From positions 62,001 to 126,000 of the forward strand of contig SAUG01000077.1 of assembly GCA_011316305.1 (NCBI GenBank): a stretch of 64,000 nt of DNA, in the 5' to 3' direction. This stretch comes from Rusavskia elegans. Taxonomy: Eukaryota; Ascomycota; Lecanoromycetes; Teloschistales; Teloschistaceae. This document shows, piece after piece, positions 1 to 12,000 of the stretch. Position 1 is the first letter of the stretch. Each line of letters begins with the position of its first letter. Under the pieces are notes generated by a model. It did not search any database. It saw only the letters and a program-made list of their open reading frames with translations, and was not told the origin of the DNA. The translations under genes and the position numbers were made by a program.

Positions 1-48
1 TCTAGGAAGCGTAATCAAGTCACCAACCTGAAACTAATTAACCTTCAG

Positions 49-212
49 AGGGCGATGAAACCGATTCACAGATCTTCCCCTTCACCGCTGGCCAAACTAC
101 ATTCCCTCTCGCCGTGGGAAAAGACGCTAAAACATGCCTCGCCACTGCTGGTGGCAAGGTTGGGCCGGGTGGGTGTGGCGGCGAGGCCTCCCAGGTCTTC
201 ACTGTAAAGTGA
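49..212 (+). CDS. 3' terminal exon of a gene cut by the window edge
   Basis: Seen: an open frame of about 53 codons runs to a TGA at 210-212. It is preceded by a 3' splice site (CTTCAG ending at 48) and a CTAAT branch-point-like motif at 34-38, so bases 1-48 would be intron. The frame has an in-frame stop at 39-41, which fits intron rather than exon. The C-terminal peptide is rich in Gly, Thr and Ala, has two Cys, and contains QTTFPLAVG and a final SQVFTVK. This style resembles C-terminal beta-rich modules of secreted fungal surface proteins (But2-like or ricin-B-like), but that is only an impression. The remainder lies left of the window. Base composition and codon use are normal, with no RIP. 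The splice assignment is inferred from motifs. Confidence 0.55.
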
Positions 213-1226
213 CATGGTGGTCTCCAACGTAACAGGATGTTTCGATTGTGATTATCCTGGTCGTGCTCTTTGGAGGTGGGCTGGACAGAGGATGCCGATT
301 TCCTTTGGCAGATGGAAATTTTGTCTCCGGTACTCAGCCAGTGTCATGTTGTACACTTCTTGAAAAGAACAATTCGTCAATAATTTTTTCGCCGATGTTC
401 TTATTTCCACTGTCCCGATTTTACAGCTCTTGACTGGGTTGTGAAGTCACCCTGGAGTCGTTCATCTCGGGTTAGAACAAGAAAACATAGAGACTGATGT
501 ATTACAGCTCATCTAAAGTACAAGCATTGATTCATGATTCATGAGAGCTCACTTGATTTAGGCGCATCAACACCAGCCGTGGCGCTAAGTCATGGGGAAC
601 TCCTCCCATCATAACAACCGCGCACCCAGCGTCACAGCGTTATATATCTAACTTCCTTCACGACTTCAGGAGCATATTACTGGATCACAGTAGTAACAGT
701 AATATGCGTTGACCTGCAAGATCACGAGTCGTTTTCCGCAAATACATGCCATTGTAATCTATCCCGAAATCTATCTCCTATGCCCACAGCCAATTCGACC
801 GCACAACGTCCGCCAGGCCTTCTTGCAAGATCCTCCATAATAGTATTCAACTCCCGTGCTAAGAGCCCCGATGATCTGGTTGACGTAGTACCGGAGTCCA
901 GCTATCTAGAGATGTCGAAGATGCAAAAAAGAAAATCGGGAAAATCGGGCCACCTCAAGGGCCGAAACAAAAGCTCTTATGCCAAAAGTATCGCATCGAG
1001 TCGACATGGTCTAGCTAAAGAGTTTGAAAATAAAAGAAAAAGAACAGACCAAGCGCCCCAAGGGCCAAAACAGAGGATAAAAGTATTCGCCAACGCCATA
1101 GTGCTGTAGATGACAGAGGTGGCTTGGAACATGACTTCGGTCCACTGATGTTGCATTGGCTGTGATGAGGTGATCTGGCAGTGATTAGCAGGAAGCTCCG
1201 ATACGGGACTGAGGGTTCTACAAACT
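213..1226. other. Intergenic region between the edge gene and the minus-strand gene
   Basis: About 1 kb of normal-composition DNA. It should hold the 3' ends of two convergent genes: the plus-strand gene ending at 212 and the minus-strand gene ending at 1227. A TATA-like run lies near 640-647. A 109-codon plus-strand frame opens at 780 and ends at 1109, with a Lys/Arg/Ser-rich second half. It has no recognisable domain, so I do not call it a gene. No RNA gene or repeat was recognised. Confidence 0.5.
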
Positions 1227-2546
1227 CTAGTATCCCATACTTTTGGACACCTGGCGGGGTGTGTTGCGTGCACGAGCTGCCGCGGCAGGATCCCACCCAA
1301 GCTTTCGGAGGTTTCGCTCGTTCTCTTCATATCTCTTCCATTGGCGATTGGGAACCTCGGCCACAGGTAGGCCAAAAAGCATGCCAAAAAGTCCTACTTC
1401 CCCTTCGAGAGCATCAACATCGAGGTCAGAGAAGTAGTATTCCTGACTTCGTGGATCATATCTGGTCCATTCACGACCTTGCTTGTTGTAGCACACCTGT
1501 TCTCTCGTCTGCGGATCAAAGTACCAATCCATCACATGTGCCAGAGCTGGACCTTTATCGGTTTGTCTCCAATCCCGATGACCACCCTTGCGCTCCGGTG
1601 CGAAGATGAAGTCCTCACCCAGTTTACTCAGGATAATCTCGCCTTTATCCTCTTTTCTATTGTGGGGTACGATACGGCAAATTGGGGTTCGATTGTTGTC
1701 GCCTGGGAATACTCCTGCTTGGTTTTTATCACCACGCTGTACCCTCTCCGGAGCACGGAGACTGAAACCGCCGTCTGGCAAGTCCTGGCCATCAGCAGGC
1801 CATTCCGAGGCCAACACAAACCACGGCTGCCTATGACGGACACTGCGGTCATCCATATCTATCACCATCACATGGCCTGTCCTCTGCCAAACACCGCCTG
1901 CATCTTGCATGAGTACCCAGCCCAGCGCGGCGAAACGACGTAGCTTGTCGTCATCCTCTGCTTTGAATCTGGTCCTCATCGGATCGCTCTTAGAGGACGA
2001 TGACGGTAGCAGATTGCGCGGATCCCATGTGGCGGAAGGATGACCATCAGGATAAGAAATTGCGCATGAGTCTGTTAGTGCGTATTCGAAGGGACTGGAC
2101 CAGCCGGCCACTGGTATCTTCGAGGCAGGAAGAGCGCCAATGGCTGGAAGCAGCTTTAAGGTGGTGTGTCCATACAGTTTCCCAATTGTATATGGTCCAG
2201 CAAGACCTGTTGCAATCAATCTCAGCAGATCGTTAGGGTCGTCTTGTGCATTAGGTCCCAGAGTCCCATAGTCGTAGGCGGCTTTCCAGAACTGCTTGCT
2301 TGTTGGCGGAGTGACGATTCGGTTGGCGTTCATTTTTCGTGCCTCGTATTTCATAGCCCAGTCGTGGAAATCTTCCTCGTCCACATCATGCATCCAAGGG
2401 TGGTATCTCTTTGCTTCCGCCAGCTGTGTCTGTATGAAATCGACGTAATCATCGACATCGACACCGACTTCGGAAACCTCTGCCTCTCTGTGTATGGCAC
2501 CGTAGACCTGTTGTTTCGTACGCAAGGTTCGCAGATACGAAGACAT
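1227..2546 (-). CDS. Hypothetical fungal protein, 439 residues, intronless
   Basis: Seen: one uninterrupted 439-codon frame on the minus strand with composition like the flanking unique DNA, and the longest frame in the window by a wide margin. The start MSSYLRTLRT is the first Met after upstream stops. The protein appears soluble and charged, with no signal peptide and no membrane segment. The N-terminal ~60 residues are acidic and probably helical (VDVDDYVDFIQTQ, then DVDEEDFHDWAMKYEARK). A middle part has a Ser run and RRFAALGWVLMQDAGGVWQ. The C-terminal third is Trp/Tyr-rich (VMDWYFDPQTREQVCYNK, EWTRYDPRSQEYYFSD), loosely recalling WW-like or knob-like repeats. The last ~40 residues are basic. 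I do not recognise the family and assign no function. The next annotated sequence upstream is the RIP-affected block, which begins about 650 bp away. The gene itself carries no RIP scars. Confidence 0.8.
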   Translation of the reverse strand: MSSYLRTLRTKQQVYGAIHREAEVSEVGVDVDDYVDFIQTQLAEAKRYHPWMHDVDEEDFHDWAMKYEARKMNANRIVTPPTSKQFWKAAYDYGTLGPNAQDDPNDLLRLIATGLAGPYTIGKLYGHTTLKLLPAIGALPASKIPVAGWSSPFEYALTDSCAISYPDGHPSATWDPRNLLPSSSSKSDPMRTRFKAEDDDKLRRFAALGWVLMQDAGGVWQRTGHVMVIDMDDRSVRHRQPWFVLASEWPADGQDLPDGGFSLRAPERVQRGDKNQAGVFPGDNNRTPICRIVPHNRKEDKGEIILSKLGEDFIFAPERKGGHRDWRQTDKGPALAHVMDWYFDPQTREQVCYNKQGREWTRYDPRSQEYYFSDLDVDALEGEVGLFGMLFGLPVAEVPNRQWKRYEENERNLRKLGWDPAAAARARNTPRQVSKSMGY

Positions 2547-3170
2547 TGTTGCGTGGTAATTTGGAATCTAGCAATCAAAATGGTGCTTTTGAATGACAGC
2601 TTGGTAGGAAGGTATTAAGGATCTGATATGGTAGGTTTCGAGTTGTGAAAAATGTCGCTCTGTTCGAAGGTGATTGTATTTGATGAGGTTTACACCTTGG
2701 TAATGATCAATATTGTAAATGACAGCGGTCGGTGATGGATGTGAAGAAAGGATCTTGTCATCTGCTGCAAGCCCGCGCTATGTAAGAGGACTGAAGGTGG
2801 GACTTGCCTGAGGGAGTTTAGGTTACCGTCTTTACTTATCGGGTTAGTACCTTCTTCAACTTGTGGTTTAGCTCCTTTCTGGCTCCCATGTGATAACTTT
2901 TCTGACACTCCGGAAATCAAGAACATCTGTTCCTCACGTACTTCATAATCACATTCAGGACTTTTCAGATGACTCAGAGAGATCCAACGGAATGGGCTTT
3001 GGAGAATATTGACAGTTATCTGCTGCAACCCCTGAGCGTTATGTCCGGAGCGTCAGTTTTGAAAGCCACATTTACGAAAGCTGTTATGGAGCAAGCTCTC
3101 ATGGACCGAAAGGCACGTGATGAGTTGCCCGACTAGGCTTAGTGCGGCTCGCTAGATTAGATAGCGGCCT
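2547..3170. promoter_or_regulatory. Upstream region of the 439-residue gene
   Basis: Normal-composition DNA between the ATG of the minus-strand gene and the AT-rich block; it must contain that gene's promoter and 5' UTR. I see no convincing TATA box or binding-site cluster. A 112-codon minus-strand frame (2690-3028) has no domain character and is probably fortuitous. Confidence 0.4.
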
Positions 3171-3436
3171 TGGCACGCACCTTTTGTGCCCGCAGGCCTC
3201 CTCCATAGAAAATCAATCCTTCCACCACCCAATTATTATCTATATTTGACCTCGTTATAACAAAAGCCAAATATTCCCACTAAATACCAACTATACATGT
3301 CAACTATAATACCTTTTAGCTAAAACGTAAAGAATACATTCTAAAAACTGAATTACTTTTGTAATTCTATCTAGAAAAATAACTATCAAGAAGGAATTTT
3401 GGTTGTAAAAATTTTTAGAATAATTTTTTGGCTAGA
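3171..3436. other. Boundary between gene-bearing DNA and the AT-rich block
   Basis: Composition changes over about 250 bp. Up to about 3220 the sequence still has normal CpA/TpG (for example TTGGCACGCACC). By about 3340 it has become a TpA-rich background that continues to the window end. No gene is visible here. The change is an edge of an AT isochore, as known from RIP-active ascomycetes. Confidence 0.7.
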
Positions 3437-3600
3437 CTGGCCGTCGGATCGGGTTTCGAACCCGGAGTAGAAAAACCGACCCGATCTAAATTAGTTTCGA
3501 CTTTTCTAGATACCGAACTAAATCGAATCGATTTATTTTAAAATTTAATTTAATTCGATTTTAAATCGAATCCGGATTCCCGGATTTAATCTATTAAAAA
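3437..3600 (+). mobile_element. Left terminus of a hAT-like DNA element (fragment)
   Basis: The terminus CTGGCCGTCGGATCGG followed by a run of CCGATC/CGGATC-type sub-repeats matches the ends of the complete MITE at 39313-39769 and the terminus at 22579. Here only one end is visible. No matching opposite end (…CGGCCA) was found before 5457, so the element is either decayed or truncated. The hAT assignment rests only on the look of the termini; no 8-bp target duplication was found. Confidence 0.45.
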
Positions 3601-5457
3601 TATTTAAAACTTTTTTTTCTATATTATAATATATAGAAATTCCCGCTTTATCTATATAGTTATATTAACATTCTAAATACTATTTATATAAATATTGACT
3701 TTTTTTTATTGAAATATAAATAATAATCATCTTAATATTTATATATCTATATTATATTTATATATTTTTTATTTATTAAATATTAATCATATTTATTTTA
3801 ATATTTTCAACTAATATAAAATATCTACTTTTTTTATATCTAATAAAATCTTTTTCGATAGAATTTTTTTAGATAAAATCTATTCTAGCTAGTTTATAAA
3901 TTCGATAGCGAACTAATCTATTAAAACTATACTATAAAAACTAAACTAATTATAGATAAAAAGAATATAGATTAATATAATTATAACTATAAGAGTTTAA
4001 ATAGATTTCTTTATATTAGTTTATTAAAATAACGATAAACCTATTTAATGGAATTTTGATTTATATAAAGCATTAAAATATTAATATTCTAGTATTTCTA
4101 TAACCATTAATATTAAAATAAAGTTCTATTGAAGATTTAATACTTTTTTTTATTAAAAAAAGCTATAGAATAATTATAGTCGAAGTAGTAGTAAAAAATC
4201 TACTAGATAGTTTAATCAATAGATAGTCTATCTTGAATTATATATAAAAACTACATTTAAATATTCAATTATTCTATAGCTTTAAACTTTGTTAATATAT
4301 CTACTATAAAAGAATATTATAATACTTTCGTTAATCAAAAAATATAATAATATAATTAGTAGTTTTCAATTAAAATTGCATTTATCTATAAAATTAGTTA
4401 ATAGGAATTTAAAATATATAATAAAATTTATTTTAATTATATAAAAAAATAAAATAAATTCGAACCTATTTTCGATTAAACGATATAGGATAAATATCTA
4501 TATAAAAAGATTTTAGATATAAATCTACTAATTCGAACCATTAAAAAAAAGTTTTAAATTATTACTATAAATATATTATCTAGATATAAATATTACCGCC
4601 TTTATATAATTTATATAGACAGTTTTTAACGATTATAATATTATTCGTAAGTAAAATAAATCTTATTTATAAATATTAGAATATCATTTTTTATATTAGA
4701 TATATTATTAAATCTATAAACTATTTCGTATTTAGAAAAATTATATATTAAAATATAAAATAGTTTTAATTTTAAAAATATTTAATTAGATTTTTATCTT
4801 ATTCTACTAATTATTCTATCTATTTATAGTATTATAAACTATTTATACTTTTGAAATTTTTTTAATTTAAACGGAAATACTTAAATAGTATTATTGATTA
4901 TTTTAGTTTTAATATTTTATTAAAAAATAAATTTAAAAAAACTTTGATTCGACTAAATAACTAATAGAATTAAGTTTAACACTTTTTATTTTATCTAATA
5001 TATATATTTCATTTAGTAGTTTTAAAGTTTTTATATTATAAATAACTCGTAATAATTTCTATATAAAATGAAGGGAATAAATTTAATGGAAATATAAATA
5101 CTAATATATCTAATATTATATTAAATAATATTTATATAAATATTATTAATATCAGAAATTTCAATATTAATCTTTATTCTAGATATATATTATTATAGTT
5201 TATATCTCTATCTTTTTTTAATATAATTTCGTTTTAAAGAAATTTAGAAAAAGGTAATTTCTAATTTCTAATCTAGAAATCTATTTTGAAATATTTATAT
5301 TTAATGTAATTCGATTTATTTTATAATTTATCGCGTATTTTAATTACTCTATTTTATTAATAAATTTTTAAAAAAAAAATCGTAAAATCTATAAATATAA
5401 TAGATTACCTTTAATATAAATGAAAAGTAATCTTTTTCTTTATAGAAAGTATACTAT
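3601..5457. other. Decayed AT-rich repeat DNA, unclassified
   Basis: Dense TpA-rich sequence with stops in all frames and no LTR pair, terminal inverted repeat or recognisable protein motif. It may be the body of the DNA element whose end lies at 3437, but I cannot show it. No tRNA or other RNA gene seen. Confidence 0.4.
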
Positions 5458-5867
5458 TATAATGTTTCTATATATTGGAAAACGTTACGTTCGCATCTAG
5501 CTACAGTCGTAGACGTAGTCCGAACTATTAAATAGTAAAGAAATCCTGATATAGATTATCGTAACTAGTTCTATATAGTAGTAAGAGTAAGATTATAATA
5601 TTATAAAGCGTTATTATTACGAAGATAACTAAAAAGTAAATAGTAGATATAAATTTAATAATTATATTAATAACTAATAAAAGAAACCATTTATAGAAGT
5701 AATAAGCGATATATATATTAAAAATAGCCGTCTAAACTAATAGGTAGCCGTCTATTAAATATTCCGTCTAAAGGAATAGCTATATCGGCTATACGCGGCT
5801 ATAAATAATTAGATTCGATTATCTAGCTAGTTTTCTAGGATAATTCTATAAAGTTATAGACGTAATA
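5458..5867 (-). repeat. LTR of G0a (left copy, 3' LTR on the coding strand)
   Basis: 410 bp, matching 19741-20150, 14552-14961 and 17486-17895 end to end. Intact termini in the sister copies are TGTAACG…CGTAACA; here they read TATAATG…CGTAATA, as expected after C-to-T and G-to-A changes. Confidence 0.9.
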
Positions 5868-6659
5868 TAGCCTTTTTTATATCGCTTTTTATCTAGTATA
5901 ACTTCCGTTCAAAGGATATAAATAGGCCTAATTTCTTAGTTTTTTTTCTTTTTTCTATTAATATTTCTATTATATATTTTCGAAGGGAAAACCGATTAAA
6001 GTTTTTTAATTATATCTAGTCGAAAGATATTATAATATTATTTCTTTATTTTTTATATACCTGAAATTGTTTAAAGAAATATAAAATCGAAGTCGGTAAT
6101 AATATTTATAGAGAATATATCCGAATTAAAAAAATCTATAATCTTTTAATTTCTAATATTATTTATATTATTTTATTTCTTTTTCTTTTTTTTACTAATT
6201 CGTTTTATAGGGAAGTATTTTAAAAATAAAAAGAATAAACTTTGTTCTAATACTTCGAATATTTTTAATAAATATTCTAAAGCCTATTATTATAATAAAT
6301 CCTTATTTAATTTTATAAAAGAAAATCGTAATTAATATTTTATTTAAAAGTCGGATCTCCGCCGGTTTTTTAGAAAGTAAAATTATTTTATTATATATTA
6401 TCGCGCTTTAGATAAATATAAAAGTAATTTTATTATTTAGAAATAACGCGTTCTATTTCGTTTTAACGAGTTTAATAATTTTATAATATTTTACTCTTCC
6501 GTTAATTTTACGCCAGCCGCGTAAAAGACTTCTATTAAATTAATATCTTAACTTAACTCCGATAATCTAGTTCGCTTTTTAAAAGATATCGATTTTTTTT
6601 ATCTGTTAGAAATATTTAGGCTATAAAAAGGATCTAATAAAAGGTTTTTTCGCTTTAGT

Positions 6660-6901
6660 TGTTATGGATCGATTTTGATGATAATAATAGCTTGATTGTT
6701 TCTATATGGATAGAAAGCTCTTCTATAAACAAGCGAATAAGGCTAAACGCTAGGCCTAATCGGATAACGAATCCCGTAGAACTAATAAGCCGCGGTTAAA
6801 CGGGGTTTAGTCAATATATTAATTAGCCGGTACTATCAGCTAGTATCTCTATATCTACTAAATTTTATATAAGCTATAGACAATTTAAATAACTTATAAT
6901 A
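6660..6901 (-). repeat. 3' LTR of G1
   Basis: 242 bp, begins TGTTATGGATCG and ends TTATAATA. It aligns over its full length with 14283-14524. Confidence 0.93.
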
Positions 6902-7009
6902 AATACTATAAAACGAAAAAATAGTATCGCCTTTAATACGCTTGTATTAAATATTTAAAAACTTTAAAAAACTTTAAAAATAAAGGCGCTAAAAGGTTAA
7001 AAAGAAAAT

Positions 7010-7140
7010 AGCGCTACTAGAAATCGAACCCGGGCTATACTAAACCTCTAAACGATTAAAAGCGGCTAATAAAACGGCCGAGCTAATTTCTTAATCGTTT
7101 ATAATAGAGGTAGTACGTGCTACTACTATACTATAGCGCT
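7010..7140 (-). ncRNA. tRNA-like structure 1 in the 3' region of G1
   Basis: On the minus strand a perfect 7-bp acceptor pairing (AGCGCTA with TAGCGCT) closes the unit. After it comes a box-A-like segment (TAGTATAGTAGTAGC). A T-arm with loop TTCGATT and stem CCGGG/TCTAG follows; this stem is what CCCGG would become by C-to-T and G-to-A changes. The middle holds CCTCTA/TAGAGG and a 10-bp AAACGATTAA hairpin, as for an anticodon arm with an intron. It lies in sense orientation between the integrase end and the 3' LTR. Scars suggest it is not functional now. Confidence 0.6.
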
Positions 7141-7238
7141 AGATAGTAAAAATATCTGTTTAGAAGCGAATATATCGTAATTAGATCTTATTGAAAGTAA
7201 TAGAAAAATAAAAGATTAAAAAAAGTTAAAAAGGAACT

Positions 7239-7356
7239 AGTACTACTAGAAATCGAACCTAGGCCTAAAGATTACTAGTTAACCTAATCCCGTTTTTTAT
7301 AGAAACGGATTGTCCGGGATTATAATCTAAATACGCTACTACCACGCTATAATATC
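7239..7356 (-). ncRNA. tRNA-like structure 2 in the 3' region of G1
   Basis: Minus strand: box-A-like TAGCGTGGTAG, a long AATCCCG/CGGGATT stem and T-arm CTAGG-TTCGATT-TCTAG. The acceptor is damaged: the 3' side is TAGTACT, and the 5' side reads GATATTA where AGTACTA would pair, mostly transition differences. Same orientation and place as tRNA-like structure 1. Most of it recurs in the second unit of the tandem repeat at 7254-7561. Confidence 0.55.
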
Positions 7357-7561
7357 TATTAATAGAATCCTCTACTCCGAAGCTAATAGATAGTAGTTAT
7401 TCTTTACCGAATCTAGGCCTAAAGATTACTAGTTAACCTAATCCCGTTTTTTATAGAAACGGATTGTCCGGGATTATAATTTAAATACGCTACTACTACG
7501 CTATAATATCTATTATTAGAATCCTCTATTCCGAAACTAATAGATAGTAGTTATTCTTTAC
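7254..7561. repeat. Tandem duplication, two 154-bp units
   Basis: Units 7254-7407 and 7408-7561 begin CGAACCTAGG and CGAATCTAGG and are nearly identical, differing mainly by transitions. The duplicated unit contains most of tRNA-like structure 2 plus its 5' flank, so G1 carries about two and a half tRNA-like copies. Confidence 0.85.
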
Positions 7562-8299
7562 CGAGTATAAAAAAAAAGTAATTATATCTAGTTAATATAT
7601 ATAGCGCCAGCGAGATCTAATAATTTATAAACGTTTTAGCTTTAGGCCGGAATAGTATAAAGGGTCTGCTAGCAGCGAAGATATTTAAAATTCCGATTAT
7701 AGTAGTACTTTTAGGGTATTATTAGCTTATTTATAATAATAAAATTCCGATAGAAGGAGGAAACGTTTATTATATTCGATAATAAAATCTATATAATATA
7801 TTAAATCCTATAAACTACACTAGCTATTATATTATAGCCTATAGCCTTTCTATTTAACTAGATACTAGAAACGTTAGCGTACCTTTTATCGATCTATAAT
7901 TCGTTCTACTTCGAACTGGTTAGGATCTTCTTCCGGAAATTCTATTTCGATAGCGGTAGGCTCGTTATTAATAGAAAGTCGGTTAAAAGGATCCTTACCG
8001 GTAGATACTAGCTCAAATTAAACTATAGAAATAATAGGATAAATCTTTATAGTAGAAAATAGTTTTAAAGATAAGATATCCGATTTTATAAATTACTTTA
8101 AAGAGACTAGTTTATTAATTTAGGAGCTTCCGATTAGTAGTATCTAGTAGTATATATCCGTAATAAAGCTTTAGGAAAACCTTATTATCTGGTCTTAAAA
8201 ATCTAACTTTATATAGATTATTATAGCGAACTTTAAAGAAGACGGTACTAAAAGCTATTATATTTTCTACTTCTATATATTTAATAGATTCTAGGCGCT

Positions 8300-11200
8300 T
8301 TATATTTTCCGGTAGTAGGTCCGATAAGATACTAACTATATTTTTAGGACGAAAGCCTAGCGTAAATTCGTTAGAAACTATACTAGTAGCGAAACTGGTT
8401 ACGTTATTAAACGCGAATTATAGAAAAGGAATAGTTTTAGTCTAATTTTTATCCGGATATTCTATAAACTAGAAACGAAGATTAATTTCTACTATTTAAT
8501 TAGTTCGCTCCGATTATCTATTAGTTTATAGATAATATACTATAAATACTAGGATTTTCGTTCCTAACTTCTTGAAAATCTATTACTAGAAAGATAATAT
8601 AAATTTACGATCTCTATTACTAATAATAGCTAATAGAATACTCTAGTTATATACGAGCAAGGTAGTAATAACGAAATTCGTCTAATTAACTGCGGAGTAA
8701 ATAATCTATTTAGGAATTAATAAAACCTTTTTAGTATATTTATATATAATCGTTAGTATATAGTCTTTATTAGAAAACTTTATAGATAATACGAATATAA
8801 AGTCTATCGTAATTATATAAAATATTACCTGCGGAGGAATTAGATTAAAAAAGCTATAGAGCCTATACCGTTTCGTTTAATAAAATTAGTATTAATAATA
8901 ATATTCTATATATTCTTTAGTTTTTCTATATATATTATAAATAAAGATTAATAGATAGAGTTCCTTATATATACGATAATACATTTAATAATACTGGTTA
9001 TAAACTTTACCGATAACTTTGCCTATAAGTTTATCCGAAATATAGAATCGATTTCGGCTATTTCTAGAAACGTAGTAGAAAAGTTTATTATATATTCGGA
9101 AATTAATATTAGATATACGATAATTATTATCTTTAATATTAGAATCTAGTTCCTAGATTCGTAGTATTATAATAATTTTAGTCTATCGTTTATTTTTAAC
9201 GTAGACTTCCTTAATATATTATTTAAATTTATTTACTATTTCGACGAGGGTAATATAATATATAGATATAATAATATCCGAAGCGTATTAGAAAATATTT
9301 TCTTTATTATTAATATTAATATTTCCGTATAGTACGTCTAGAATACCTTCTTTATTTTTAACCGGAATATAGGAAACTTTCGTTTCGAACTATAATAAAA
9401 TATTAGAAACGATATTAGTTTTATCTACTTTATAATATAATTGAATATTAAAGGTAGAAAAGTACTATAATATACGAATAAACTTTAAATTTAGCTTATC
9501 TATATTCGTAGTTTTAAACGAAGTCTATTTTAAAATTAGAATTGCCGCCGAGTAATTAGTATATATAATTACTAGTAGCTTTAAAGAGAAATCGATAAAG
9601 TAATAAATTTTCTTTACTATTTAGACGACTCCGGCGACTTCTAATTCGGTAGGCTAATAGTTTTATTTGGTACTATCAAGGTATTTACTTAGAAATATAA
9701 TTAGTTATACTTTAGTAGATAGAAAGTTTCTGTCGGGATTTCATTTAATATAGTATATAATTACTATAAAGCCGAATTATTTGAATATATCTAGGTTAAT
9801 ATAGAGCTTCTTTATAGAATTAAAATAATAAAAGAAGGTAAATAGTTTAAAGACTCTTCAGAATATTTAAAATAATTCCCTCTTCTCTAGAATAGGATTA
9901 TATTTTAACTTTATTAATTAAAACCTTTATTTAAATCCTTTAAAACCTCGTCCGAATCCTTTTATAAATAAGGTTTTCCTTTTTTATAAAGGCTCGGCGA
10001 GCTATATATATTCTATAACTATATAATAAAGCTATCTAGTTATTCCGAAATAGATTTCTAAATTTTATAGGTATTCCGGAAAAGCCTTTTCGAAATAGTT
10101 TTAATTTTATCTTCTAAAATAGTTATTTCTAATACGTTAACGCGTTATCTAAATAAATAAATAGAAGGATACCCTATAAATAATTTAGAAAACGCGAAGC
10201 TAACTTATTCTTTTCGGAATAGAATAAAAACTTAATCTAGATATTCTAAATATTCTTTTAAATTATATAAAAAGATAATAATATTATCTATATAGGCTTT
10301 AGCGAATTCTTTAAACGGACGAAATAGTTTATTAGTTTAGCGCTATATATACAGCGATAAGCCTTTATATTCTATAAATACTACTAAAGCTTATTTCTAT
10401 CCACGATAAAAAACTATAGTAAGTTTATAATAATTACGGTATTAGATTCTAAATTAATAAAACTATTCTATAGTATCAACGGCTAAAATATAGAGGTATT
10501 CTAATACTAAGGCGATAACTTCCATTTATAGTAGAAAGGGATAACTATCCGATTCTATAATAGTATTAAGGCTTTAGATATTAACTACTATTTACCCCTT
10601 TTTCGTACTATCTAGAAGAGTCCTCTATACTACGAAAACAGGATATATAAATAGAATTAACTATTCGGAATATTCTATTTTACTTTATTTATAAAATTTA
10701 TTAAAGATTTTATCTAGTTTAATACGGTCCGTATAGTTTAGATTATAAACTTTCGAAGGTGTAGACTTCGTTCTTTTTTTTAGAAATATTAGTATCTATT
10801 CCTTTTTAGAAATATCTACTATAGCTCTTTAATTAGTAAATACGTCCTCGTACTTTTCGGTAACGGTAGCTAGTTATTATACTACTAGTAGTTTATCGTA
10901 AACCGTAATACTATTAGATAGGCGATATTCTAATTTAGAATCTATAGATATAGTAAAGGAAGCTAATTTAGCGAACTCGATATTTTTAGCCGAATCTACG
11001 CTAAATTTTACTAAGATTTTATTAAGATTTGCTTTATTAGCCGGGTAGAAAATGTTCTAATTTATTAGAACGTTCGGCGTACTAACTATATTAGGTAATT
11101 CTAGACGATATTTGTCCCGTTTTATATAACTATAGCGGCGGCGAGTATTATAGTAGCTTTAATAGCTACTTTCTTTATTAATACTTTAATAGTATATTTA

Positions 11201-12000
11201 ATAATATTCTATATTAATTCTGTAGTAAACGAAATTATATTAGATATAATAGTATAGTATTCTTTATACCGATTTTTAATAACTTTTCTAAGCCGGATTT
11301 ATTTAGATAAAACTACCGACGAATAGCTTATATTATAGACGTTTACGAAACTAAAGGAGATATTAACTATATAAGTAAAGGCGCTACTATTAGAGCTAAA
11401 GTTTATTTTCAGCGTTAATTTTAATTTAGATTTAAAGAAAAAATTACGATTTCCGGAAATATCGCTTCGATACTATATTAGGACTCGTATTACTCTATTT
11501 AACTTTAGAATTTGGTTATTTTAAATTCAAATAGTATACCTAAAGTTAGGCTCCTTATACGCGTAGGAATTAAAGTTAATTTCAAGGTTTTCGTAACTGC
11601 CGATAATAATCTGCTATTTTTAATAATCTAGAATTATTCCTTCCGGAATTAAAATATCTATATCTAGTAGTAAATTAGTTTATAGATCTTTAATAATATA
11701 GATTTCTTTTATAAATTCTACTATAGCTAAATCGCCTTTTAGATAAAAAGTAAAAACGGCAAACTTATCTATCTGATAAATTTATTCGTCTATATTATAA
11801 ATAGGAATCTTTTTAAATAGTTTCTTGATTTCGGTATCTATTAAAAGGAATTTTCTATAGGCTATTAATATAGTATATCTAGAATTAGTATATACGTCTT
11901 TAGCGTTAGATATATCTGGACGGAAAGCTAATAGAAGAACGGTATAATAGAAATATTTAAAAGTTAATCCCGTTCTAGTAATCTGCTTACTATTTAAGGC
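8300..12000 (-). pseudogene. G1 pol remnant (protease, RT, RNase H, integrase)
   Basis: Reading the minus strand across RIP stops shows Ty3/gypsy pol in order. RT has ESDSYPF near 10533-10559. The catalytic box reads YIDN at 10283-10294, where the family has YIDD. Following it are the fungal gypsy hallmarks (a GYPS segment and a QRVN/D segment after the YIDD box). RNase H (about 9850-9400) has PTELEVAGVV, VVIYTNYSAA and a TSFKTT…DKLNLK segment. Integrase-core traces lie at about 8950-8300. Stops and missense changes run throughout, and the gene is dead. Approximate boundaries only. Confidence 0.8.

Noticed and set aside
780..1109. 109-codon plus-strand ORF
   Set aside because: Lys/Arg/Ser-rich second half, no domain, no supporting promoter or splice context; similar-length frames occur by chance in this normal-GC region.
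2690..3028. 112-codon minus-strand ORF upstream of the 439-residue gene
   Set aside because: It lies in the probable promoter/5' UTR and shows no domain character.
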